Shown here piece after piece: positions 1-9,000 of a stretch of 46,996 nt of DNA. Both the position numbers and the translations under genes were made by a program. Each line of letters starts with the position of its first letter. The stretch's first letter is position 1. The stretch comes from an uncultured Bacteroidota bacterium (lineage in GTDB: Bacteria; Bacteroidota; Bacteroidia; Bacteroidales; GWA2-32-17). Location of the stretch: contig CAIQJL010000215.1 of assembly GCA_903872185.1 (NCBI GenBank), positions 1-46,996 on the forward strand, given 5' to 3'. The notes beneath the pieces were generated by a model. That model did no database searches and had not been told where the DNA came from. It worked only from the letters and a program-made list of their open reading frames with translations.

Positions 1-735
1 TGTTCCTGTTGCTATTAATTCATAAATTGTTTGGCCCGCTCCTGTGATTGCAAAATCGCATAACTCCATTAAATTATGCATTTTATTAGCATCAATATTT
101 GAATAATATATAATCTTATCGCTATCAATCAATCTTTCATGATTTCCTGAAACAACAACGTGTATTATTAATTCGCTTTCAATACTCCGAACTTTATTAA
201 TAACCTCATTTATCAGCTCACTATAATTAACTCCTCCTAAGGTTATTAATATGTTTTTAACTTTTAATGAAATTTCCTTTTTGGTTTTAATCTGAAATGC
301 TTTTCGTAACAATTGATACTCAACACCAGCTAATACTTTGTTTCTAAAAATTAACTTATTATAATAATCAGCTTCAATACCAATTGACCCATTAATAATT
401 ATTCCTTCTGGATAGTTAAGTCTGAAGTAATCATCAAAAAACACAGGTACTTCACACAATTCAACTGCTTTTTCATAATAACCTAAAGAAGCAAGATACG
501 AATCTATTACTATTATTTGTGAATTTCTAGCTATCTCTTCAAACAAATCCTTGTTAGAAAGCCAATTTAATGGTATGATATTTTCAATTGCTGATTCATT
601 AAAATTGCTTTCGCAATCTAAATAAATTGTAACATCAAATCCTTTTTCAATAAAGCCTTCAGCTAAAGAAACGCACCGTGTTAAGTGGCCCCTACCAGTT
701 GTTTTATGCCACTCGGTAAAAAAGCATATTTTCAT
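1..735 (-). CDS. PseG-like nucleotide-sugar hydrolase / GT28-like protein, 3' end truncated by window edge
   Basis: Reverse-strand reading from ATG at 735 gives MKICFFTEWHKTTGRGHLTRCVSLAEGF..., then ...ILITLGGVNYSELINEV... and ...FAITGAGQTIYELIATGT; the GHLTRC and GAGQTIYE motifs are typical of the PseG family. Not in the ORF track because it runs off the edge. Confidence 0.7.
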   Translation of the reverse strand, partial: MKICFFTEWHKTTGRGHLTRCVSLAEGFIEKGFDVTIYLDCESNFNESAIENIIPLNWLSNKDLFEEIARNSQIIVIDSYLASLGYYEKAVELCEVPVFFDDYFRLNYPEGIIINGSIGIEADYYNKLIFRNKVLAGVEYQLLRKAFQIKTKKEISLKVKNILITLGGVNYSELINEVINKVRSIESELIIHVVVSGNHERLIDSDKIIYYSNIDANKMHNLMELCDFAITGAGQTIYELIATGT

Positions 736-757
736 TCCGAGGCATTTATTAATAATT

Positions 758-1639
758 TTAAGACTTCAACGCATTAGCGCCACTTACAATTTCAAGAATT
801 TCGTTTGTAATTGAGGCTTGACGTGCTTTGTTATATGTTAACTTCAAATTGTTAATTAGTACCGTTGCATTATCTGTAGCTTTATGCATCGCTGTCATTC
901 TTGCACCTTGTTCTGAAGCATAGCTATCCAATAGTGATTTAAAAAGCTGAGTTTTTAAAGTTTTTGGAATTAACTGGCTAACTATTTCCTCTTCATCTGG
1001 TTCAAAAATATAAAATTTACGTGTGCCTTTTCCTGCAACAGTTTTATTTATTGGAACCGGAAGATATTGTTCGGTAGTTAAAATTTGAACTCCAGCATTT
1101 TTAAATTTATTGTAGAGAATATCAATACGATCATATTCGTGTAAAGAATATTTCTGCATTAACTCATCAGCAAATTTAGCTGTAGCAAGATATTTAAGAT
1201 TGTCGAAAATTTTATTTTCAAAACCTGCTACAGGGTAGTTTTTTGATTTTAAAAAATCAGCCCCTTTTTTTCCAAAGCAATAAAAATGAACTTTTTTAGC
1301 AGCAAACTGAACAGGAAAAGTTTCCTCGGCATATTGTAAAGCACGACGAATTACATTAGAATTAAACGCACCACACATTCCTCTATTAGACGTAACTACA
1401 ATTAAAAGTACGTTTTTAATTTCGCGATGCTTTATAAATGCATTTTCGTTTGCATTATCGAGATTACCGCAAACTTCTGCAAGAACTTCCTGAAGCTTAT
1501 TTGCGTAAGGTCTCATTTTCAGTACAGCATCCTGCGATTTGCGCAACTTCGCAGCAGACACCATTTTCATGGCACTGGTAATTTGCTTAGTTGAACTAAC
1601 CGATGCAATACTGTTTCGTATCTCTTTCAAATTCGCCAT
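758..1639 (-). CDS. atpG: ATP synthase F1 gamma subunit
   Basis: MANLKEIRNSIASVSSTKQITSAMKMVSAAKLRKSQ N-terminus and ITNEILEIVSGANAL C-terminus; operon context. Confidence 0.98.
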   Translation of the reverse strand: MANLKEIRNSIASVSSTKQITSAMKMVSAAKLRKSQDAVLKMRPYANKLQEVLAEVCGNLDNANENAFIKHREIKNVLLIVVTSNRGMCGAFNSNVIRRALQYAEETFPVQFAAKKVHFYCFGKKGADFLKSKNYPVAGFENKIFDNLKYLATAKFADELMQKYSLHEYDRIDILYNKFKNAGVQILTTEQYLPVPINKTVAGKGTRKFYIFEPDEEEIVSQLIPKTLKTQLFKSLLDSYASEQGARMTAMHKATDNATVLINNLKLTYNKARQASITNEILEIVSGANALKS

Positions 1640-1770
1640 ACTCTTTTATTCTTTCAACTTTTTTTGCCACTAAAACTCAAAACCACTAAATTTCACAAAA
1701 TCCTTATTGTCAGCTTAATAAACAATAAAATTCTGTCGACTTTCAAACTTTTAACTTTCTGACTTTTAAC

Positions 1771-3354
1771 TTATACAACTTTAAATTTTGAAGAAATTTC
1801 TGCTGCAACTTTTTCAAGTATGCCAGTAACTTCATCGTTTATAATTCCTTTGCGCAATGTTTCTAAAGTATCTGCATGTTTAGTCCTCAAATATTCTAAA
1901 TAATCGCGCTCAAATTCTACAACTTTTTTAACTGGAACATTTTTAAGTAATCCTTTTGTTCCGCAATAAATTATTGCAACTTGTTCTTCAACTAAAACAG
2001 GTGAATATTGACCTTGTTTTAGAATCTCAACATTTTTTGCACCTTTATCAAGTACTGCTTTTGTTGCAGCATCAAGGTCGGAACCAAATTTAGAGAAAGC
2101 CTCTAATTCGCGATATTGTGCCTGGTCAATTTTTAATGTACCAGCTACTTTTTTCATTGATTTAATTTGAGCATTTCCTCCAACACGTGATACCGAAATA
2201 CCAACGTTAATAGCAGGACGAATACCTGAGTTGAATAAGTTAGATTCAAGATAAATCTGACCATCGGTAATAGAAATTACATTAGTTGGGATATATGCTG
2301 AAACGTCACCTGCTTGTGTCTCAATGATAGGAAGAGCAGTTAATGAACCACCACCTTTTACCATTGGTTTTAATACCTCTGGCAAATCATTCATTGTTCT
2401 AGCAATCTCATCAGATTCTATAACTTTTGCAGCTCTTTCTAACAAACGTGAATGCAAATAGAAAACATCACCAGGATAAGCTTCACGTCCCGGTGGACGA
2501 CGAAGTAATAAAGAAACTTCACGATATGAAACTGCTTGTTTCGACAAATCATCATAAACTATAAGAGCATGACGACCAGTATCGCGGAAAAACTCACCAA
2601 TAGCGCAACCTGCAAATGGAGCATAAAACTGCATCGCTGCAGGATCACTTGCTGTTGACTCAACGATAACAGTGTAATTCATTGCACCGTTTTTCTCAAG
2701 TGTTTTAGCAATGTTTGCAACTGTTGAACCTTTTTGTCCAATAGCTACATATATACAAAAAACAGGTTGCCCTTTTTCATAAAATTCGCGCTGATTTATA
2801 ATTGTATCAATTGCAATAGCAGTTTTTCCTGTTTGACGGTCACCAATGATTAGCTCACGCTGACCACGACCAATTGGAATCATTGCATCAATTGATTTTA
2901 CTCCTGTTTGCAAAGGCTCTTTAACTGGCTGACGATAAATAACACCTGGGGCTTTACGCTCTAAAGGCATTTCATAAAGTTGACCAGAAACTGGTCCCTT
3001 ACCATCAACAGGCTCGCCAAGAGTATTTATAACCCTACCTAGTAAACCTTCGCCAACCATAATTGAAGCAATCTGTTTGGTTCTTTTTACTTTATCACCT
3101 TCTTTAATTCCTTCTGACAAACCAAGCAACACAACTCCAACATTATCTTCTTCAAGATTAAGAGTGATACCTTTCATACCGCTTTCGAACTCAACCATTT
3201 CATTTACCTGAACGTTTGATAGGCCGTAAATTCTAGCAATACCATCACCAACCTGAAGTACTGAACCAACTTCGCTTAAGTCAGCATCAGCAGTGAGTCC
3301 TTTTAACTGATTTTTTAAAATTTGGGAAACTTCACCCGGTTTAATTTCTGCCAT
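1771..3354 (-). CDS. atpA: ATP synthase F1 alpha subunit
   Basis: [12 protein letters not shown]-loop, [36 protein letters not shown] motifs. Confidence 0.99.
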   Translation of the reverse strand: MAEIKPGEVSQILKNQLKGLTADADLSEVGSVLQVGDGIARIYGLSNVQVNEMVEFESGMKGITLNLEEDNVGVVLLGLSEGIKEGDKVKRTKQIASIMVGEGLLGRVINTLGEPVDGKGPVSGQLYEMPLERKAPGVIYRQPVKEPLQTGVKSIDAMIPIGRGQRELIIGDRQTGKTAIAIDTIINQREFYEKGQPVFCIYVAIGQKGSTVANIAKTLEKNGAMNYTVIVESTASDPAAMQFYAPFAGCAIGEFFRDTGRHALIVYDDLSKQAVSYREVSLLLRRPPGREAYPGDVFYLHSRLLERAAKVIESDEIARTMNDLPEVLKPMVKGGGSLTALPIIETQAGDVSAYIPTNVISITDGQIYLESNLFNSGIRPAINVGISVSRVGGNAQIKSMKKVAGTLKIDQAQYRELEAFSKFGSDLDAATKAVLDKGAKNVEILKQGQYSPVLVEEQVAIIYCGTKGLLKNVPVKKVVEFERDYLEYLRTKHADTLETLRKGIINDEVTGILEKVAAEISSKFKVV

Positions 3355-3365
3355 ATAAATAATTC

Positions 3366-3920
3366 TTATTCGTTTTCAAATTGAGTATTAATTAATTCCT
3401 GACGTACTTTTCTAAGACGAGTTTGAACACTCGAATCATATTGTAAATCTTCTACCTGTAAAACAAAACCACCAAGAATTGAAGGATCAATTATTGGTGT
3501 TAATTCAATTGTTTTATTGTATTTGCTTTGTAAAAAAGCAGCTATTTTATTTTTTGTAGCATCGTCAATTGCAATAGGAGTAACAAGAGATGCAGTTATA
3601 ATTCCTTTGTGATTTCTATATTGATCTAAAAAGTTTCTTGTAATATCTTCTAATCTACTTTCTCTGCGATGAGTGATGAGTAAATCCAGAAATTTAACTG
3701 TAAGAGAAGATAATGATGTTGAAAAAGCAGCTTTAAAAATATTTTGTTTCTCAGATGGTTTAATAATTGGGCTAAGTAATATCTGGTTAAATTCTGGAAC
3801 AGATTTAACTATGCTATCAATAAAAAGCATATCGTTTTTCACATTCTCCAGAAGGTTGTCTTCTACGGAAGCCTGTATTAAGGCTTTAGCGTATCTTACA
3901 CCAATTTTACTATAGTTCAT
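3366..3920 (-). CDS. atpH: ATP synthase F1 delta subunit
   Basis: Size, operon position, RYAKAL near N-terminus, [33 protein letters not shown]-terminus. Confidence 0.96.
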   Translation of the reverse strand: MNYSKIGVRYAKALIQASVEDNLLENVKNDMLFIDSIVKSVPEFNQILLSPIIKPSEKQNIFKAAFSTSLSSLTVKFLDLLITHRRESRLEDITRNFLDQYRNHKGIITASLVTPIAIDDATKNKIAAFLQSKYNKTIELTPIIDPSILGGFVLQVEDLQYDSSVQTRLRKVRQELINTQFENE

Positions 3921-3922
3921 CC

Positions 3923-4417
3923 TTAATTTAAATTAATGTCTTTAATAAGACTTTCAATATATTCCTTTTGGCTAGCATCTTTTGAAAGTTCCTTTTTAAG
4001 AATTTTTTCTGCAATCTCTACTGATAAAAATGAAATCTGATTTTTAATATCTGTAAGTGCAGCCATCTTTTCACCTTGAATTAACGATTTCGCATTTTCA
4101 ACTATTTTTCCTGCTTCAACACCTGCTTGAACTTTAGCATCAGAAATAATTTTGTCTTTTATTTCGCGTGCTTCTTTTAACACGATATCGCGTTCTTTAC
4201 GAGCTTCGTTAATTATTTTTTCATTATCAGATTGCAATTTAGCCATTTCTTCTTTGGCTTTTTCTGCTGATTTAAGAGCATTTTCAATATTATCTTCACG
4301 CTCTTTAATCATTTGAAGAATAGGTTTCCATGCATATTTTTTTAGAATAATTAATACTAACGTAAAAGATAGTAACATCCAAAAAATGAGGCCTATTCCA
4401 GGGGTTACGAGTTCCAT
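3923..4417 (-). CDS. atpF: ATP synthase Fo b subunit
   Basis: N-terminal TM helix followed by a long charged coiled coil; operon position. Confidence 0.96.
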   Translation of the reverse strand: MELVTPGIGLIFWMLLSFTLVLIILKKYAWKPILQMIKEREDNIENALKSAEKAKEEMAKLQSDNEKIINEARKERDIVLKEAREIKDKIISDAKVQAGVEAGKIVENAKSLIQGEKMAALTDIKNQISFLSVEIAEKILKKELSKDASQKEYIESLIKDINLN

Positions 4418-4465
4418 AATTTATTTGCGATTTGTAAATATTGTTTAATAATAATTAATTTTAAA

Positions 4466-4500
4466 ACTTGCAAAGAAAGCCAACCGCCTTCTTTGCAAGT
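4466..4500 (-). terminator. Strong stem-loop in the atpE-atpF intergenic region (attenuator or mRNA-stability element)
   Basis: Perfect 12-bp arms ACTTGCAAAGAA (4466-4477) and TTCTTTGCAAGT (4489-4500), extendable to about 15 bp with one G-U pair and a 5-nt loop; on the transcribed strand followed by TTTTAAAATTAATTATT. Confidence 0.7.
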
Positions 4501-4513
4501 ATTTCTTTCTTCT

Positions 4514-4771
4514 CTATACGAAAAGAATTAACAAACAAACAACAATAGCAAAAAATGCAACGCCTTCAACAAGAGCAGCAGCGATAATCATGTTTGAACG
4601 AATATCACCTAAAGCTTCTGGTTGTCTAGAAATTGCTGTTAAAGCACTAGCACCAATGTTACCAACACCAATACCTGCACCAACTGTAGCAATACCTGCA
4701 CCAATTCCAGCACCCATTTTTGCAATAGCTGTGTTTGCAAGAACTTGTAGAATAATTGTTAATGAAATCAT
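4514..4771 (-). CDS. atpE: ATP synthase Fo c subunit
   Basis: Two-TM proteolipid with glycine-rich helix 1 (GAGIGAGIATVGAGIGVG), RQPE loop and carboxylate motif ALVEGVAFFA. Confidence 0.98.
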   Translation of the reverse strand: MISLTIILQVLANTAIAKMGAGIGAGIATVGAGIGVGNIGASALTAISRQPEALGDIRSNMIIAAALVEGVAFFAIVVCLLILFV

Positions 4772-4796
4772 AAATTATTGAGGTTTAAAGAAATTT

Positions 4797-5948
4797 TTAA
4801 TGATGTTCTTCGGTGGCCAATCCGAAATAAATAGCCGAAAGTAATGTAAATACATATGCCTGAATAAATGCAACAAGAAGTTCGAGCATTGTCATAAAAA
4901 GTGTGAAAATAACTGATAGGATAGATATCCCATAACCTGCGCCAGGACTCATTTCTCCAAAAATAAAAATAAGACTAAAAAATCCTAAAGCAATAATATG
5001 TCCAGCAGTTATGTTCGCAAAAAGACGAACCATAAGAACAAATGGTTTTGTTACAACTCCAATAATTTCAACTACTGGCATTAATGGAATTGGAATTTTT
5101 AACCACCAAGGAACTCCAGGAGCATTTATTATATGTTTCCAATAGTTTGCATTTGCATTTACTGTAGTAATCACAAATGTAAATAACGCTAAAATCATTG
5201 TTATTGCAATGTTTCCGGTTAGGTTTGCACCACCAGGAAAAATAGGTATAAGACCTAATAAATTAGAAATAAAAATGAAAAAGAAAATTGTAAGCAAATA
5301 AGGAAGATATTTCTCGTATTTATGGCCAATTGAAGGACGAGCAATATCATCGCGAACAAAAATAATTAATGGCTCCATCCAAGACTGTAGTCCTTTTGGT
5401 GCTTTATCTCTTCTCTTTCTATATGCTTTTGAGACACTTAAGAAAATCCAAAGCATAAAAGCAAACACAAGCAATAATTCTAGAACTACCTTTGTAATAG
5501 AAAGATCTATCAAGTAAGGTGCTGTTTCATCTATTTCGCCAGCTTCATTTACTTCTACAATTTTTCCTTTGTGAGGGCCTTCTATTTCAAGCTTAAATCC
5601 ATCATAAACAGCTTCGCCATGATGAAATTTTGAAGACATAAACACATGTAAACCTTGATTTTTTTCGCTTCTACTATATAAAATAACAGGAAGAGGTATG
5701 CTTATATGGGTTCCGTTAAATTTAGCAATATGCCATTCGTGGTTGTCAAGTACGTGATCTATAATAAAATCACCTGGCTTAAAAGCTTTTTCGTGACTAG
5801 CACCAGCTTCAGATTTTGTTGAATCAACTTCAGTTTCGTTTGCCCATATTTTAGTAGTCAAAAACAGTAAAACTGTAACTAAAAAGATGTTGCGACAATA
5901 TTTTAATAGCAATATCATGCGATAATTTCGTTTTTTAAAAGCAAACAA
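4797..5948 (-). CDS. atpB: ATP synthase Fo a subunit with N-terminal extension
   Basis: C-terminal KPFVLMVRLFANITAGHIIALGF motif; long N-terminal region with signal-like segment and HEWHIAKFNGTHISIPLPVILYS, seen in Bacteroidetes a subunits. Confidence 0.97.
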   Translation of the reverse strand: MFAFKKRNYRMILLLKYCRNIFLVTVLLFLTTKIWANETEVDSTKSEAGASHEKAFKPGDFIIDHVLDNHEWHIAKFNGTHISIPLPVILYSRSEKNQGLHVFMSSKFHHGEAVYDGFKLEIEGPHKGKIVEVNEAGEIDETAPYLIDLSITKVVLELLLVFAFMLWIFLSVSKAYRKRRDKAPKGLQSWMEPLIIFVRDDIARPSIGHKYEKYLPYLLTIFFFIFISNLLGLIPIFPGGANLTGNIAITMILALFTFVITTVNANANYWKHIINAPGVPWWLKIPIPLMPVVEIIGVVTKPFVLMVRLFANITAGHIIALGFFSLIFIFGEMSPGAGYGISILSVIFTLFMTMLELLVAFIQAYVFTLLSAIYFGLATEEHH

Positions 5949-6068
5949 AAATAATCAAAAATATTTGTAGACAATATTATAATGAATTTTTTTAAAAGAT
6001 AATCTATAATCTACTGTTTTACAACATATGAAAAATAAAAAACAAAGCAATTCATCAAAAAATTGATT

Positions 6069-9000
6069 TTAAAAATCTGTTTTTTCGGAAAAGACTATTT
6101 CTCCTCCTTCTTTTCCTGCACCAGGACCTGTTTCTATTAGCCAGTCGGCACATTTAATTAACAATGGATCATGACTTACACAAATAATAGAACTTCCGTT
6201 TTTAATAATCTGTTGAAATAATTTTATTAACTTTTCAATATCGTAGGCATGAAGTCCGCCTGTTGGTTCGTCCAAAAGATAAAGAGTTTTACTTTTAAAA
6301 GACTCACTAATTGCTTTTGTTAATTTAAGTCGTTGCATTTCACCAGACGAAAGAGTATTTAAAGGTTGACCAAGTGTTAAGTATCCTAACCCAATTTGTT
6401 CCATTAATTGCAATAGCGGATTTAACTTTGCTTTGTTTTTCTCAGATATGTTATTTTCAAAGAATAATTTTAGCTCAGAAAATGATTTATTTAACAAATC
6501 ACCAATAGAAAACCCATCAATTTTTATTTTCAAAACATTTTTGTTATATCTCAGCCCATTACAAATTTCGCAAGTCACTTTTGCATCAGTAAAATAATCA
6601 AGGCTTACAGAAAGGTTTCCTGTTCCATTGCAATTAGAACATTGTCCGTCTTTAGTATTAAAAGAAAAATGTGATGATTTAAAGTTATTTGTTATCGCTA
6701 CGGGTGATTTTGCAAATGTATCGCGAATTATTTCAAATATTCCAAGATATGTAGCCGGAATGCTTAAAGCAGACTGAAATGGCATTTCCTGCTCAACATA
6801 AACTATCTGCTCAAATTTATCGAAACTTGAAATGTTTTCACAGCTAACAGGTTTTCCTGCCAAATATGATTCATAAATAACATCGTTCAATAAACTAGTT
6901 TTGCCACTCCCACTTACTCCAGATATAACGATAAACCCTCCTAGTGGAATTTCTAAACTTATTTCTTTTAAATTGTTTGCACTTGCTTTTTGTATTGTTA
7001 ACCCCTGTGTTAATGTCGAATTAAATAGCAAGCTCTCTGATTTTTTTCTTTTTGAAAGAACTTCTTTAGGAATTCCTTTTTCAATAATGTTTCCTCCATT
7101 TTTTCCTCCCTCTGGACCCAGTTCAATCGTATAATCAGACATAGAAATAAGCACCTCTGATTGTTCAACCATTACGACTGTATTTCCTGCATTTTTTAAT
7201 CCTGAAATAACAGATTTTATTTTTAACAAATCACTTGAATGAAGTCCGAAAGAAGGTTCATCAATTATATATGTAATGCCTGTTAATCCAGAACTAAATC
7301 CGGCAGCTAATTGCAACCGTTGAAATTCTCCTCCAGAAAGAGTTGAGATCACTCGATCTATAGAAATATATCCTAACCCAACATTTAACAATGGTTCAAG
7401 TAAAGACATTATTTCTTTCGAAAGGGTTAAAGCAGTTGAGCTTTGTTGATTAGTTAAAAAATTTCTTTCAAAAAATTTATTGTCATTAAATAATTGATAA
7501 CATTCTTCTATTGAAAAAGATGAAAAGGTTGAAATATCAATACCGGCAATAGTAACAGAAATAGATTCAGGATTTAATCTTTTTCCATTGCAAGCAAAAC
7601 ATTTTTCCTGTTTCATTAAAGAAAGCATTGCTTCTCCACGACCATCATTATGTTTGCGAAAATATTCATCATTAACAAGGTTCACAAATCCTTTCCACTC
7701 AGTTTTAAATTTATGAGTACCCTCAACATTTCCGCGTTTATAATTCCAGTCAACATCAATCGTTTCAGAAGAACCATACATTGCAATTAGCTTTTCATTT
7801 TCAGATAACAATTGCCACGATTTTTCAAAATCAATATTCAGTAATTTGCCAACCGTGATTATTGCAGCAACATATTGTCCAAATGGATCGCCATAAAACT
7901 TGCCGGTTTTAGAACCATTCATGGCTCCATTGATTAAAGACATTTCTTTATTAGAAACTAATTTATATGGATCACAAGTTGTTCTATTTCCCAATCCCTT
8001 ACATTCAGGACAAGCACCACTTTCATTATTAAATGAAAACGCAGAGGCAAAAAGCGGATTAATATTTTCTGGATATTTTCCTGCGCGACTATAAAGTAAT
8101 CGTAACAAATCATAAATACCAGTAAAAGTCCCAACAGTAGAACGTGGATTTGAGGTTACTCTTTTCTTTTGAATACAAACTGCTGGTGTTAAACCAAAAG
8201 CTGAAGTAATTTCCGCATTACCTGTTTTTCCAATAAATTGCCGGATATAAGAAGAAAGGCTGTCGTTAAACCTTCTTTGACTTTCAGCATTTAAAGTATC
8301 AAAAACTAGAGAAGATTTTCCACTTCCTGAAACTCCACAAACTGTTGTGATTTTATTTAATGGAAATGTTACATTTAAGTTTTTTAAATTATGGGTAGTA
8401 ATTCCATTTAATTCTATTTCTTCTTTGAAACAAGCGTGGACGCTAGTTTTAGAATCATTGATTTGTGCAAAGCGTCCACACTTTCCACCATCATTTGTAA
8501 TATGTTTTTTTAGTTCTATTCCGGTAATGCTTTTATCACAATTAGCAAGCTCTTGTGGATTACCAGAAAAAATAATCTGTCCTCCTTCATCGCCACTTCC
8601 AGGACCAAGATCTATGACATGATCTGCAGATAAAATAAAATCTGCATGGTGCTCAATTGAAAGAATTGTATTTCCTTTTTCAATTAGTTTTTTAAGAGCA
8701 AAAAGTAAAACTTTAATGTCAGCTAAATGAAGTCCTGTTGTTGGTTCGTCAAGAATATAGAGAATTTGACCAGCAGAAGTCTTTACAAGTTCTGTAGCTA
8801 GTTTTACGCGCTGTGCTTCGCCACCTGAAAGAGTATTACTTGATTGCCCTAGTTTGATATAGCCCAATCCTAAATCAAGCAATACTTGTGTGAATTGTGT
8901 TATTTTCTTTTCTTTTTCAAAAAATTCATGCGCTTCTTTTATTGAAAAATCAAGTATTTCAGAAATGTTTTTCTCTTTATATTTAATTTCAAGTGTTTCT

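Noticed and set aside
6901-7134. Track ORFs antisense to the UvrA-like gene (also 7900-8094, 8347-8622, 9116-9328)
   Set aside because: Fully inside a conserved gene, either strand or alternative frame, no signal of their own.
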